64,000 bases of DNA from Micromonospora carbonacea (GCF_014205165.1 NZ_JACHMZ010000001.1:1648001-1712000), one strand, 5' to 3'; shown: positions 16,813 through 26,191, counted from the stretch's first letter. Made by a program: numbers and translations. Notes: generated by a model from the sequence alone, not told the origin.

Positions 16813-19044
16813 GTGCGCGACCCGGACGCTGACCCGCACGTCAGACCTGCCGCAGCCGACACACCGGCTGCACCCGTGACACCCACCGACCCCGCGTCCG
16901 CCACCGGGGGCGGGGGCCCCTCCGGCCTCGCGCAGCGCTTCGCCGCCCGGCCCCCGGGATACCCGAGCGTGCTGGTCTGGCTGCGCGCCGGGGTGCTGCG
17001 CGACTGGCGCGGCGTGCTGGGCGCGTTCCTGGCCACCTGGTTCTACGTGCCCGCCGCGCTGCTCCTCGGGGTGTTGTGCGCGATCGTGGCCGGCGTGGCC
17101 GGCATCGTCAACGGGGGCGGCAACCTCGGCGAGGTGCTGCCGGAGCCGGTGCGGGACGCGCCGCTGGTCGGCGCGCTGCTCGACGCGTTCCTCGCCCGCT
17201 CCGGCGGAGTGCTCGGCAGCTTCGTGGGCGTCGCGTTCGGCTTCCTTGCCGGCTTCCTGGTCGTGCTGGTGCTGCCCTGGCTCGACGCCCTCGACGAGCC
17301 GGCGAACCTGTTCACCGGCCTGGCCGGGATGGTGGGCGCCGCCGTGCTGATCGGCGTGCTCTACACCCTGTACCGGATCATGTGGGAGCCCCGCCTGCTG
17401 GCCATCTCGGGCGCGCGCCGGCTCAGCCGCCGCGAGGCCGAACGGCTCCAACCCGTCCTGCACGACTGCGCGCGTGCCCTCGGCCTGCCCACCGTGCCCC
17501 GGCTGCTCATCGAGGACGACCCGGTGCTCACCAACGCCCGCGCGTACGCCCGGCACGTGGTCGTCACCACCGGCCTGCTCGACGAACCGGACGAGAACGT
17601 CGCGGCGCTGCTCAGCCACGAGCTGGTGCACTGGCGCACCGGCGACGAGGTGACCAGCGCGTTCGTCCGGGGCGTGGCGCTGCCCCTGGTGCTGGTGCAC
17701 GCCGTGCCGACGTGGCTGATGCGCACCTTCCCGCACCCGGCGACCAACTTCGTGGTGTTCGTCTTCTTCTGGCCCGTGCTGCTCACCATGAAGTACGTGG
17801 TGCTGCCGCTGCACTCGCGCGACGTGCGGGCCGCCGAGTACCGCGCCGACGCGGGCGCGGTGCTCGCCGGCCACGCCCAGGGCCTGCGGGACATGCTGGA
17901 GCGGCGCAAGTCGTTCGAGAGCGGGCGCAGCGGCTGGGACGAGGCGGTCTGCGCCACGCATCCGGCCTCCGAGCTGCGGCTGGACCGGCTGGAGGCGCTC
18001 ACCCCGGCGGCTGCCGACGGCGTCGCCGCCGCCCCGGTGACGGCCGAGGGCCTGTTCGGGCGGCCGGGGGCGGTCGCGTCCCCGCGGGCGATGCTGGTGG
18101 CCGGCGCGCTGGCCCTGGCCTGCGCCTTCGGCGGCACCCTGCTCGGGGTGACGCAGTGGGCCCTGTTCCGCCCGGCACAGGCCGTCGACGGCTACTTCTC
18201 GGCGTTGGCCGACCACGACGCCCGGGCGGCCCTGGCGCTGGTGACCCCCGACGCGCGGTCGGCAGCCGGCGACGTCGACCGGCTCGCCGCGCTGGTCGAG
18301 GCGGAGGGCTACCAGCCGCCCGACGACGTCGACGTGCTCTCGGTCGACCGGGACGGCGACGAGGCGACGGCGAAGGTCGAGTTCACCCTCGCCGGCCAGC
18401 GGGTGCCGGCCGAGCTGTCGCTGCGCCGGGAGGAGTCGGCGACGCTGGGCCTGTTCCACGAGTGGCGGCTCACCGGCGGGCCGGTCGCGCTGGGCGTCCC
18501 CGGTGGGCAGGCGGGCCTGACGGTCAACGGGGTGCCGGTCGAGACGCCCCCGGAGGGGGACACCCTCGCGCTGCTGCCCGGCGTCTACACGGTCGGCGGG
18601 CAGAGCACGGTGCTCGCGGAGACCCCGGCGCAGGCCGTCGCCATCGTCCCCGGGATGGACAGCGCGGGCCAGGTGCGGCTGGAGCCGGTGCTGGCCTCGG
18701 GCGCGCGGGAGGCGGCCGAGGCGGAGGTGCGCAGGCACCTGGACGACTGCGCGGCGCAGAAGGTGGCGGCCCCGGAGGGCTGCCCCTTCCGCTACTACAA
18801 CGGCAGCACGGTGAAGAAGATCGCCTGGAAGATCACCGAGTACCCGCGGATCGCGGTGGAGCTGACCGGTCCCGCCACGGCCCGGGTGTCGACCCCGTAC
18901 GACGCGCAGGGGTCGGTGCTGGCGACCGGCACCACCGACGGCTACTTCGGGGCCAGCCCGTTCAGCGACGACGACTCGTTCGGCGTCGAGGGCGTCCTGT
19001 CGGTGGTCGACGGCAAGATCACGTTCGTGCCCAACGGCGAGTGA
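16813..19044 (+). CDS. Membrane M48-family metallopeptidase with large C-terminal extension
   Basis: 743 residues. An N-terminal Pro/Ala-rich tail is followed by three membrane segments (about 70-190). The catalytic zinc motif SHELVHW has HELVH at 269-273 and the third ligand region AAEYRAD has E342, as in HtpX/Ste24-type enzymes. A further helix near 420-445 leads into an outer domain of about 290 residues (VDGYFSALADHDARAALALV, then a PEGA-like loop LTVNGVPVETPPEGDT) that I read as a lipoprotein-like sensor or substrate domain. The GTG has GAGGAG 6 bases upstream. It forms an operon with the small gene at 19059. Confidence 0.9.
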   Translation: MRDPDADPHVRPAAADTPAAPVTPTDPASATGGGGPSGLAQRFAARPPGYPSVLVWLRAGVLRDWRGVLGAFLATWFYVPAALLLGVLCAIVAGVAGIVNGGGNLGEVLPEPVRDAPLVGALLDAFLARSGGVLGSFVGVAFGFLAGFLVVLVLPWLDALDEPANLFTGLAGMVGAAVLIGVLYTLYRIMWEPRLLAISGARRLSRREAERLQPVLHDCARALGLPTVPRLLIEDDPVLTNARAYARHVVVTTGLLDEPDENVAALLSHELVHWRTGDEVTSAFVRGVALPLVLVHAVPTWLMRTFPHPATNFVVFVFFWPVLLTMKYVVLPLHSRDVRAAEYRADAGAVLAGHAQGLRDMLERRKSFESGRSGWDEAVCATHPASELRLDRLEALTPAAADGVAAAPVTAEGLFGRPGAVASPRAMLVAGALALACAFGGTLLGVTQWALFRPAQAVDGYFSALADHDARAALALVTPDARSAAGDVDRLAALVEAEGYQPPDDVDVLSVDRDGDEATAKVEFTLAGQRVPAELSLRREESATLGLFHEWRLTGGPVALGVPGGQAGLTVNGVPVETPPEGDTLALLPGVYTVGGQSTVLAETPAQAVAIVPGMDSAGQVRLEPVLASGAREAAEAEVRRHLDDCAAQKVAAPEGCPFRYYNGSTVKKIAWKITEYPRIAVELTGPATARVSTPYDAQGSVLATGTTDGYFGASPFSDDDSFGVEGVLSVVDGKITFVPNGE

Positions 19045-19058
19045 AGGAGAGCGACCAC

Positions 19059-19484
19059 GTGACGGAGACCTCGACTGGGGCGTCGGCCGGGGCGCGGCAG
19101 CCGGTGCGGCTGGTGCTGACGCCGCGCGCCGCCCGGCCGCCCCGGGTGCCGCTGCTGAGCTGGATCCACCAGCGCCCCGAGTTCCGCGCCGCCGTGCGCG
19201 ACGCCGGGGGCGGGCGCTCCGGCGGGCGGCCCGGGTTCAGTGACGCCGTGATCATCGCGGTGGTGGCGCAGGCGCTGCTGCCGGGGCTGTTCAACCTGTT
19301 GCAGAGCTGGGTGGACCAGCAGCGCACCGAGGTGAGCGTCCGGGTGCAGGCGGGGGAGTCCGAGGTGGAGATCCAGGTCAACGGCCGCACGGACGCCACG
19401 AAGCTGATCGACCAGGCGACCCGGGCGCTCCGCCAAGCGGCCCAGTCCGGCGAGGCGGCCGGCGAGGTGGGCGCTGGCGAGTAG
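19059..19484 (+). CDS. Small membrane-anchored protein, EACC1-like
   Basis: 141 residues from GTG 19059, with AAGGAGA 9 bases upstream and 14 bases after the M48 stop. Order: basic N-terminus with VRLVLTP, then LLSWIHQRPEFRAAV, one hydrophobic segment (SDAVIIAVVAQALLPGLFNLL), then a small strand-rich domain (EVSVRVQAGESEVEIQVNG) and a helix (ATKLIDQATRALRQA). This layout resembles EACC1 (effector-associated constant component 1), known beside effectors in NTP-dependent conflict systems; the match is by pattern only. Confidence 0.6.
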   Translation: MTETSTGASAGARQPVRLVLTPRAARPPRVPLLSWIHQRPEFRAAVRDAGGGRSGGRPGFSDAVIIAVVAQALLPGLFNLLQSWVDQQRTEVSVRVQAGESEVEIQVNGRTDATKLIDQATRALRQAAQSGEAAGEVGAGE

Positions 19485-19491
19485 CCAAGAT

Positions 19492-19547
19492 CATGTCGGG
19501 GAGGTGGCGGCATCCGGACGCGTGGATACCGCCACCTCCCCGACATG
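19492..19547 (+). terminator. Long perfect hairpin after the M48 operon
   Basis: CATGTCGGGGAGGTGGCGG (19492-19510) pairs perfectly with 19529-19547, extended inward by four more pairs across one mismatch, leaving an 8-nt loop. There is no T-tract. It begins 7 bases after the stop and is flanked by two GATCATG copies, so it may belong to a dispersed palindromic repeat family rather than being a simple terminator. Confidence 0.65.
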
Positions 19548-19598
19548 AAGTCGATCATGAATCCGGTTGGCCGGAATTCGCCCTGGGTGCGACATTCT

Positions 19599-19650
19599 GT
19601 TACTCGCGCGTAACTTTCCATTGACGTATCTGGATCGACTGCCCCATCAT
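19599..19650 (+). promoter_or_regulatory. Operator-like dyad and promoter of the secreted lipase gene
   Basis: GTTAC-N6-GTAAC (19599-19614) lies just before TTGACG (19621-19626), followed after 18 bases by CATCAT (19645-19650). The -35 is good and the -10 is moderate. The dyad is well placed for a regulator of lipid-related genes, but I cannot name it. Confidence 0.45.
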
Positions 19651-19723
19651 CTTTCCACGATCGATCGGACCGCCCCTCGCCTCCGCCCGGCCCCGCCGGG
19701 ACACCCCACCGGGAGGTGCAGCC

Positions 19724-20578
19724 ATGCTGCTCCGAAAGATCCTCGTCGCCCTCGCCGCGTCCACCGCCACCGCCGCCGCGCTGGCCGCCCCGTCCCCGGC
19801 CGCCGCCCGGGCCGCCACCGAGGCCGGGCCCGCCGCCGCCCAGGCTGCCGGGCCCGCCGCCGCCCCGGCCGGGGCCCGGGCAGCCACGCCGACCAGCGCC
19901 ACCGCCCGGGCCGCCGCTGCCGGCAACCCCGTCATCGTCGTCGCCGGGCTCAGCACCCCCGCCCTCGGCTACGAGCCGCTCGCCGCCCGCCTGCGCGCCG
20001 ACGGCTTCCGGGTGTCGATCTTCCAGCTGCCCGGCCTCGGCCTCGGCGACATCGCCGACTCCGCCCGCGCCTTCTCCACGTACGTCGACCAGGTGCGCGC
20101 CGCCACCGGAGCGGCCCGCGTCGACCTCGTCGCCCACTCCGAGGGCGGCCTGGTGTCCCGCTATCTCATCCGCAACCTCGGCGGCGGCACGAAGGTGGGC
20201 CGGTACGTCAGCCTCGGCACCCCGCACTACGGCACCTACGTCGCCGACATCGCGAAGTTCCTCGGTCTCGGCAGCTGCCTCGGCATCGTCGCCTGCCAGC
20301 AGATGGCGATCGGGTCGAGCTTCCTCACCGCGCTCAACGACGGCGACGACACCCCGGGCGACGTGCGGTGGACGGCCGTGCGCACCCTCCAGGACGAGCT
20401 GGTCCGGCCCGTCGACAACGCGACCCTCGCCGACGGGGCCACCAACGTGCTCATCCAGTCGTGGTGCCCGCTGCGGCTCGTCGGGCACCTCGGCCTCGTC
20501 CTCGACGGCACCACCTACACCGTCATCCGGGGCGCGCTCACCGACTCCCCGGTGCGCCCCGACTGCTACGCGCTCTGA
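19724..20578 (+). CDS. Secreted triacylglycerol lipase (alpha/beta hydrolase)
   Basis: 284 residues: signal peptide (1-30), a disordered Ala/Pro stretch to about 66, then the hydrolase core opening with NPVIVVAGLS. The nucleophile elbow is AHSEGG with Ser139, and the sequence after it (VSRYLIRNLGG, SLGTPHYGT) is that of the lipase class 2 family. Paired cysteines (SCLGIVACQQ, SWCPL, PDCYAL) suggest disulfides in the extracellular enzyme. The ATG has GGGAGG 6-7 bases upstream. It is convergent with the aldo/keto reductase. Confidence 0.9.
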   Translation: MLLRKILVALAASTATAAALAAPSPAAARAATEAGPAAAQAAGPAAAPAGARAATPTSATARAAAAGNPVIVVAGLSTPALGYEPLAARLRADGFRVSIFQLPGLGLGDIADSARAFSTYVDQVRAATGAARVDLVAHSEGGLVSRYLIRNLGGGTKVGRYVSLGTPHYGTYVADIAKFLGLGSCLGIVACQQMAIGSSFLTALNDGDDTPGDVRWTAVRTLQDELVRPVDNATLADGATNVLIQSWCPLRLVGHLGLVLDGTTYTVIRGALTDSPVRPDCYAL

Positions 20579-20616
20579 CTCTGGTCCACGGGTGCCCTCG
20601 GGCCGCGCCGGCGGGT

Positions 20617-21489
20617 TCAGGCCGCCTTCGCGAGGGCCGCGTACTCGTCGTCGGTGAGCTGCACCTGGGCGGCGGCCACGTTCTCCTCCAGGTGCGCCAC
20701 CGACGACGTACCCGGGATGGGGAGCACGACCGGCGAGCGCCGCAACAGCCAGGCGAGCGCGAGCTGCGCGGGCGTCGCGCCGTGGTCGGTGGAGATCGCG
20801 TCCAGCGGGCCGCCCGGCTTCGCCAGGTTGCCGGTGGCGATCGGGAACCACGGGATGAACGCCAGGTCGTTGCGCTCGCAGTGGTCGAGCACGTCCTCGG
20901 CGCTGCGGTCGGCCAGGTTGTAGAGGTTCTGCACCGACACGATCGGCGTGATCCGGCGGGCCTGCTCGATCTGCGCGACGGTCACCTCGGACAGCCCGAT
21001 GTGCCGGATCTTGCCCTCCTGCTTCAGCAGCGCCAGCTCGCCGAGCTGGTCGGCCAGCGGCACCTTCGCGTCGATGCGGTGCAGCTGGTAGAGCCCGATG
21101 GCCTCCAGGCCCAGGTGGCGCAGGCTCAGCTCGCACTGCTGGCGCAGGTACTCCGGCCGGCCCACCGGCCGCCAGTCGCCGGGCCCGGAGCGGGTCAGCC
21201 CGGCCTTGGTCGCGACGACCAGGTCGTCGGCGTACGGGTGCAACGCCCGTCGGATCAGCAGCTCGGAGACGAACGGCCCGTACGAGTCGGCGGTGTCGAT
21301 GAACGTCACCCCCAGCTCGTACGCCCGGCGCAGCACCCGCACCGCCTCCTCCGGGTCCCGCGGGTCGCCCCACACGCCCGGCCCGGTGAGCTGCATCGCC
21401 CCGTAGCCGAGCCGGTCCACCTGGAGGTCGCCGCCGATCCGGTAGGTGCCGGAGGCCTTCGCGGGCTGCCTGCCAGCGTCGTCACCCAT
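20617..21489 (-). CDS. Aldo/keto reductase
   Basis: 290 residues of a TIM-barrel NADPH oxidoreductase. The catalytic tetrad is visible: D65 and Y70 in FIDTADSYG, K95 in VVATKAGL, and H137 in LYQLHRID. The C-terminal PIPGTSSVAHLEENVAA binds the cofactor phosphate. It reduces aldehydes or ketones in the cytoplasm; the substrate is unknown. No strong ribosome site precedes ATG 21489. It stands upstream of, and in the same direction as, no obvious operon partner. Confidence 0.93.
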   Translation of the reverse strand: MGDDAGRQPAKASGTYRIGGDLQVDRLGYGAMQLTGPGVWGDPRDPEEAVRVLRRAYELGVTFIDTADSYGPFVSELLIRRALHPYADDLVVATKAGLTRSGPGDWRPVGRPEYLRQQCELSLRHLGLEAIGLYQLHRIDAKVPLADQLGELALLKQEGKIRHIGLSEVTVAQIEQARRITPIVSVQNLYNLADRSAEDVLDHCERNDLAFIPWFPIATGNLAKPGGPLDAISTDHGATPAQLALAWLLRRSPVVLPIPGTSSVAHLEENVAAAQVQLTDDEYAALAKAA

Positions 21490-21555
21490 GAGTCGAACCC
21501 CAATCCTGTGCGTGTCGTCCGGTCGATTGTGCTCCCGTACCCGGCCCGCCCGGAG

Positions 21556-23160
21556 TCAGTCGGCCAGGATCAGGTCGGCCGCCCGCCAGGCCAGCGCCAT
21601 CACCGGCGCGTTGAGGTACCCGGACACCAGAACCGGCAGCACCGAGGCGTCCACCACCCGCAGCGCGTCAACGCCGCGTACCCGCAGCCGGGCGTCGACG
21701 ACGTGCTCGTCGGAGGGGCCCATGCCGCAGGTGCCGACGGCGTGGTAGCCGCAGTAGCCCAGCGCCAGCGCCGCCTCGACGATCTCCCGGTCGCCGCGCA
21801 CGGCCGGGCCGGGCACCGTCTCGGCGGCGATCCGCCCGGCGACCGGCGCGGTGGCGAACAGCTCCCGCATCCGGCGGAACGCGTCCACCAGGACCCGCCG
21901 GTCGTGCCCGGTGGCGAAGTAGTTGGCCGCGATCCGCGGCGGCGTGCCCGGGTCGGCCGAGGAGATGGCCAGGCTGCCCTCGCTGTCGGGCCGGGTGACC
22001 GTGCACAGCCCCATCATCCCCGCCTCGGTCTCCAGCTCCAGCGCGTGACCCGGCCGGGGCGGGGCCGCCGAGAACGGCGCGATCAGCAACTGGGCGTCCG
22101 GGTGGTCGACGTCCGGGGCGGACCGGATGTGCGCCCCCACGTCGTGCACCGGCAGGCTCAGCGGGCCCCGCCGGGTCAGCGCGTAGCGCAGCGTGGCCAG
22201 GCCCTGCCCGAGCAGGCTGCCCAGCATGTGGTTGTAGCCGCCGTCGCCGACCAGCCGGAACTGCACCGGCGTCGACCGGTGCTCGCGCAGGCCGAGGCCC
22301 ACCCGGGGGCGGTCGAGCAGCACGTCGACGCCGGCCCGGCGCAGCGTGTCGGCGGGCCCGATGCCCGACACCTGCAACAGCTGCGGGCTGGCGATCGCCC
22401 CGGCGGCGAGGATCACCTCCGCGGAGGCCGCGTAGTCGACGGTGCGGCCGCCGCTGCCGGCCCGTACGCCGATCGCCCGGCCGCCGTGCACCAGGATCCG
22501 CCGCACGGCCGTGCCCACCGCGACGGTCAGGTTCGGCCGGTCCCGCACCGGGTGCAGGAACGCGTCGGCGGCGCTGACCCGGCGGCCGTCGCGGATGGTC
22601 GCCGTGACATACCCGATCCGCTCGTCCTCGGTGGCGTTGAGGTCGTCGGACCGACGCCAGCCGAGCGCCTGACCGGCGGCGATCACGTCCTCGCAGAGCC
22701 CGTCGGTGCCGGTCGCCGTCGACAGCCGCAGCGGCCCGCCGGCCCCGCGCGCGGGCGACGCGCCCAGCGGATGGTCCTCCAGCCGGGTGAAGACCGGCAG
22801 CATGGTGTCCCACCCCCAGCCCGGGTTGCCGAGGCGTTCCAGGCCGTCCCAGTCGAGGCGGTCGCCCCGGCCGTAGACCATGCCGTTGAGGGAGCTGGAC
22901 CCGCCGACCAGCCGGCCGCGCTGCCACACCTCCCGCCGCCCCGGCGCCGCCTCGGCCGGGTAGTGCCAGGCGGTGCGCCGGTCGTCCATCAGCCGGCTGA
23001 ACGCCTTCGGGATGCGCACGAACGGGCTGCGGTCCCACCCGCCGGCCTCGACCAGCAGCACCCGGGTCGCCGGGTCCGCGCTGAGCCGGTTGGCCAGCAC
23101 GCACCCGGCCGCGCCCGCGCCCACCACGACGTAGTCGAACTCCTCCACGCGATCCCTCAC
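21556..23160 (-). CDS. GMC-family FAD oxidoreductase
   Basis: 534 residues. The N-terminal FAD motif is DYVVVGAGAAGCVLANRLS (glycines 14, 16, 19). The GMC signature GGSSSLNGMVYGRG follows near residue 90, and AAGAIASPQLLQVSGIGP is the second signature. The C-terminal active site has GYHAVGTCGMG (His473) and the SGYLNAPVMALAWRAADLI Asn. Relatives include choline dehydrogenase and alcohol oxidases; the substrate is open. A GTG at 23148 with GAGGGA four bases upstream may be the real start; I kept 23160 as the longer form. Confidence 0.92.
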   Translation of the reverse strand: MRDRVEEFDYVVVGAGAAGCVLANRLSADPATRVLLVEAGGWDRSPFVRIPKAFSRLMDDRRTAWHYPAEAAPGRREVWQRGRLVGGSSSLNGMVYGRGDRLDWDGLERLGNPGWGWDTMLPVFTRLEDHPLGASPARGAGGPLRLSTATGTDGLCEDVIAAGQALGWRRSDDLNATEDERIGYVTATIRDGRRVSAADAFLHPVRDRPNLTVAVGTAVRRILVHGGRAIGVRAGSGGRTVDYAASAEVILAAGAIASPQLLQVSGIGPADTLRRAGVDVLLDRPRVGLGLREHRSTPVQFRLVGDGGYNHMLGSLLGQGLATLRYALTRRGPLSLPVHDVGAHIRSAPDVDHPDAQLLIAPFSAAPPRPGHALELETEAGMMGLCTVTRPDSEGSLAISSADPGTPPRIAANYFATGHDRRVLVDAFRRMRELFATAPVAGRIAAETVPGPAVRGDREIVEAALALGYCGYHAVGTCGMGPSDEHVVDARLRVRGVDALRVVDASVLPVLVSGYLNAPVMALAWRAADLILAD

Positions 23161-23202
23161 TCACCACCGGTTACGAGAATCCCTCAGAAGGTAGTGGCTT
23201 GA

Positions 23203-25659
23203 TCACTGTGGGGGAAAGGGCGTGGGGGAACGGGCGGCCGGGTCGACGTGCCGCAGCACCACCAGCGCCTGGTCGTCCTCGGCTCCGGCCAGCCTGCCCA
23301 GCAGCGCGTCGGCGACCGCCTCCACCGGGGCGTCGCGGACCGCGTCGACCACGCCGCACAGCTCCGCGAGCCCCGCGTCGTACGTCCGCCCGCGCCGCTC
23401 CACCAGCCCGTCGGTGTACGCCACCAGCAGGTCACCGGGCCGGAACGGCACCGTCGTCACGGCCACCGGCTCCCGCACCATGCCCAGCGGCAGCGAGGCG
23501 GCCGTCTCGATCGGCGTCGGCGCCCCGCCGGGGCGCGCGAGCACCGGGTGCGGATGGCCGACCCGGGCCACCGCCGCCTCGCCCGCGGCCGGGTCGACGA
23601 CCATCGCCACGCAGGTGCCGAGGAACCCCGCGCCGATCAGGTCGGTCAGCCGGGGGAAGACCTCGCCCAGCGGCACCCCGAGCCGGATCAGCGTGTTCAC
23701 GATGGTGCGCAGCTGCGCCATGTCGGCGGCGGCCTCGACCTGGTGGCCGACCACGTCGCCGACGACCACGGCCAGCCGGTCGCCGTCGAGCCGGATCAGG
23801 TCGAACCAGTCGCCGCCGAGGTGCATGCCGCTGACCGCCGGCCGGTAGCGGGTGGCGACGTCCAGGGTGGGCGGCGCGGTCCGCGCCGAGGTGCGCAGCC
23901 GCCCGGCCAGCCGGGTGACCAGGTCGTGCTCGGCGGCGGCCAGCCGGGTCCGCTCCAGGGTCTGTTCGCACAGGTCGGCGACGGTGTCCAGCAGGGCCAG
24001 GTCGCTCTCGCGCAGCGGGCGTCGCCGGGGCCAGCCGAACCCGAGCGCGGCGATCGGCCGGCGCTGGGCGTCGAACAGCGGCAGCGCGACCGTGGTCACC
24101 ATGCCGTGTGCCCCCGCCGTGTCGGTCCCCTCCGGGAACCGGTCGGCGAACTCGGCCCGGTCGTGGATCACCACCCGCTCCCCGGTGCGCAGCGCGGTGG
24201 CCAGCGGACGGGGGTCGTCGACCGTCATCTCGTCGTACGCGGCGAGCAGCCCCGCCGGCACGTCCCCGCCCGCCCACAGCCGCAGCCGCCGCCCCTGGCC
24301 GGGCACCGCCAGCCCCGGCAGCCGCGCCCCGAGCACGGCCGGCGCGCCGGCGAGGACGACCCCGATCGCCTCCGTGGTGGAACGGGTGGCGCTGAGCCGC
24401 GCGGCGAAGTCCGCCATCAACTGCGCCGAGCCGGTCAGCTCGGCCCGCTGCAACGCCTGGCTGACCAGCCCGGCGACCGCGTCCAGCAGGGTGCGCGGCT
24501 CCTCGTCGGCGGCCACCGGGTGCGCCCAGCGCACGTCCACCGCGCCGAGCGCGCCGCCGTCGGCGTAGCGCAGCGGGAGGGCGGTGCCGCCGTCCCCGTC
24601 CCTCGTGGCGGCGACGACGACCGGCACGTTGTGGCGTACCGCGCGGGCCAGCGGGTCGTCGGCGGCCAGGTCCAGCCGGCCGGGCCCGCCGTCGCCGGCC
24701 ACCTCCAGCACGACCGCGCCCGGGTCGGCCGTCGCCACGCGCAGCGCGCCGGCCCCGAGCAGCGCCGGGGCGGTGCGGCACACCACGTCCACGATCCCCG
24801 CCCGGCCCCGGGCGAAGCTCAGCGCGCCCGCGAGCCGGGCGAACGCCTCCGCCTGACGCAGCGCGCGCCTGCGGTCGTCGACCTCCCGGGCCGCCGGGGC
24901 GTCGGCCCGCGGCGCGGAGCCGGCGGGCCGGGGCGACGGCACCGGCCGGCCGCCGACGCCGGACACGCCCCCGCCGGCCGGCGGCTCCGCGGTGGCCGGC
25001 GCGTCGGCGGCGCGGGAGGGGCCCGCCGTGTCCGGCGCGGTCGGGGCGCGCGGGCTCACGGTGACCGCCGTGAGGACCCCGCCGGGCGTGCCCGACTCGT
25101 CGATGACCGGGCTGTGGGCGAAGGTGGGCCGCCGCCCGCCGGCGGGGCCGTCGCCGCCCGGCGGCGACCACCGCGCCGAGCGGGTGACGGTCGCCCCCGC
25201 CAGGACGTCGCGCAGCACGGGGCCGAGCACGTCCCAGCAGCCCGGCCAGACCTCGGCGCCCGGTCGGCCGAGCGCCGTGGGCCCGGCGTCGCCCAGCAGG
25301 GGCAGGCACGCGTCGTTGTGCAGCACCACCAGGTCCCCGCCCCAGCACAGCAGGACGGGAACGGGGGAGCGCAGGCAACTGGCCACGGCGGTGCGCAGGC
25401 TCTGTGGCCAGGCGTGCACGGGGCCCAGCGGGGTGGCCGCCCAGTCGTGGCGGGCGACGCGGACGCCCGTCTCGCCGGCGGCGGCGAAGACGGCCCGCCA
25501 GTGCGCGTCGTCCGCCCGCCGCTGGGCCGGCTGCCGGCGGCGACGCACGGGCGGGCCCGGGGCGTCGTCCGCCCGCTGCGCGTCGTCCGGCGGCGGTCCG
25601 GCGGGCGGGGACGTCGTCCCCCCGCGGCCTCCGCTCGCTGCCCCCGGCGCCTTTGCCAT
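23203..25659 (-). CDS. PAS-GAF-GAF-SpoIIE (PP2C) phosphatase
   Basis: 818 residues from ATG 25659. A Pro/Arg-rich leader (1-55) precedes a PAS domain (about 55-190: PLGPVHAWPQSLRTAV, WGGDLVVLHNDACLPLLG), two GAF domains (about 270-420 and 420-590), and a SpoIIE-type PP2C domain (590-818). Metal residues are in place: GGDWFD (D617), GDVVGH, YTDGLVE and DDQALVVLR. Such proteins dephosphorylate anti-sigma antagonists in response to redox, light or small molecules sensed by PAS/GAF. No anti-sigma gene is adjacent. A TACGGT box 8 bases before the ATG suggests a leaderless mRNA; upstream in-frame codons overlap the divergent YCII gene. Confidence 0.9.
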   Translation of the reverse strand: MAKAPGAASGGRGGTTSPPAGPPPDDAQRADDAPGPPVRRRRQPAQRRADDAHWRAVFAAAGETGVRVARHDWAATPLGPVHAWPQSLRTAVASCLRSPVPVLLCWGGDLVVLHNDACLPLLGDAGPTALGRPGAEVWPGCWDVLGPVLRDVLAGATVTRSARWSPPGGDGPAGGRRPTFAHSPVIDESGTPGGVLTAVTVSPRAPTAPDTAGPSRAADAPATAEPPAGGGVSGVGGRPVPSPRPAGSAPRADAPAAREVDDRRRALRQAEAFARLAGALSFARGRAGIVDVVCRTAPALLGAGALRVATADPGAVVLEVAGDGGPGRLDLAADDPLARAVRHNVPVVVAATRDGDGGTALPLRYADGGALGAVDVRWAHPVAADEEPRTLLDAVAGLVSQALQRAELTGSAQLMADFAARLSATRSTTEAIGVVLAGAPAVLGARLPGLAVPGQGRRLRLWAGGDVPAGLLAAYDEMTVDDPRPLATALRTGERVVIHDRAEFADRFPEGTDTAGAHGMVTTVALPLFDAQRRPIAALGFGWPRRRPLRESDLALLDTVADLCEQTLERTRLAAAEHDLVTRLAGRLRTSARTAPPTLDVATRYRPAVSGMHLGGDWFDLIRLDGDRLAVVVGDVVGHQVEAAADMAQLRTIVNTLIRLGVPLGEVFPRLTDLIGAGFLGTCVAMVVDPAAGEAAVARVGHPHPVLARPGGAPTPIETAASLPLGMVREPVAVTTVPFRPGDLLVAYTDGLVERRGRTYDAGLAELCGVVDAVRDAPVEAVADALLGRLAGAEDDQALVVLRHVDPAARSPTPFPPQ

Positions 25660-25667
25660 CCCCTCGG

Positions 25668-25673
25668 ACCGTA
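25668..25673 (-). promoter_or_regulatory. -10 box for a leaderless transcript of the SpoIIE-type phosphatase
   Basis: TACGGT on the minus strand, 8 bases before ATG 25659. The intervening GAGGGG touches the ATG and is too close to act as a ribosome site. Confidence 0.4.
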
Positions 25674-25825
25674 CCAGCGGGCCCGGCCCGTCACCCCGGG
25701 GCGATCCGGCGGCTGCCGCCCGGCAGTTGCGCCGAGCGGCCCCGGCGGCGGGGCGGCGCGTGCGAGGCTGGGTCGGGGCGGGTCCGCGGGCGGGGCGCGG
25801 GCCGGCAGCGGGGCAGGGGGACGCC

Positions 25826-26191
25826 GTGACCGGGATGCCACAGGTCGACTTCGCGCTCGACACCTACGAGTGCATCGTGCTCTACCCGGGCCCGTCCGGG
25901 CGGGCCCTGCCCGACGAGACGGTCCAGCGGTTGCAGGCCGAGCACACCGAGCACATGCGCGCGTTGCAGCGGCGGGGGATCGTCCTGGTCGCCGGCTCGA
26001 TCGACGGCCCCGGGCGCGAGCCCGACCCGCCGATCGGCTTCGGCCTGGCCCGCACCGGCTCGGTGGACGACGTGCGCAGCGTGATGGAGGCCGACCCGGC
26101 GGTGCAGGCGGGGCTCTACGCGGTCGACGTGATGACGTTCCTCTGCCCGGCCGGCTCGGTGGAGTTCCCGCTCGCCCGCATGCAGAGCTGA
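25826..26191 (+). CDS. YCII-related family protein
   Basis: 121 residues from GTG 25826 with CAGGGGGA about 5 bases upstream (a second in-frame ATG is at 25835). It is a small ferredoxin-like fold protein: CIVLYPGPSG, EHTEHMRALQRRGIVLVAG with the conserved His pair, and a C-terminal dimer strand. YCII proteins are linked to small-molecule chemistry but mostly uncharacterised. It is divergent from the SpoIIE-type phosphatase. Confidence 0.8.
   Translation: MTGMPQVDFALDTYECIVLYPGPSGRALPDETVQRLQAEHTEHMRALQRRGIVLVAGSIDGPGREPDPPIGFGLARTGSVDDVRSVMEADPAVQAGLYAVDVMTFLCPAGSVEFPLARMQS

Noticed and set aside
19567..23202. A 1211-residue plus-strand frame across the lipase, AKR and GMC genes
   Set aside because: Low-complexity Arg/Pro/His composition; the lipase, reductase and oxidoreductase in other frames have full family motifs.
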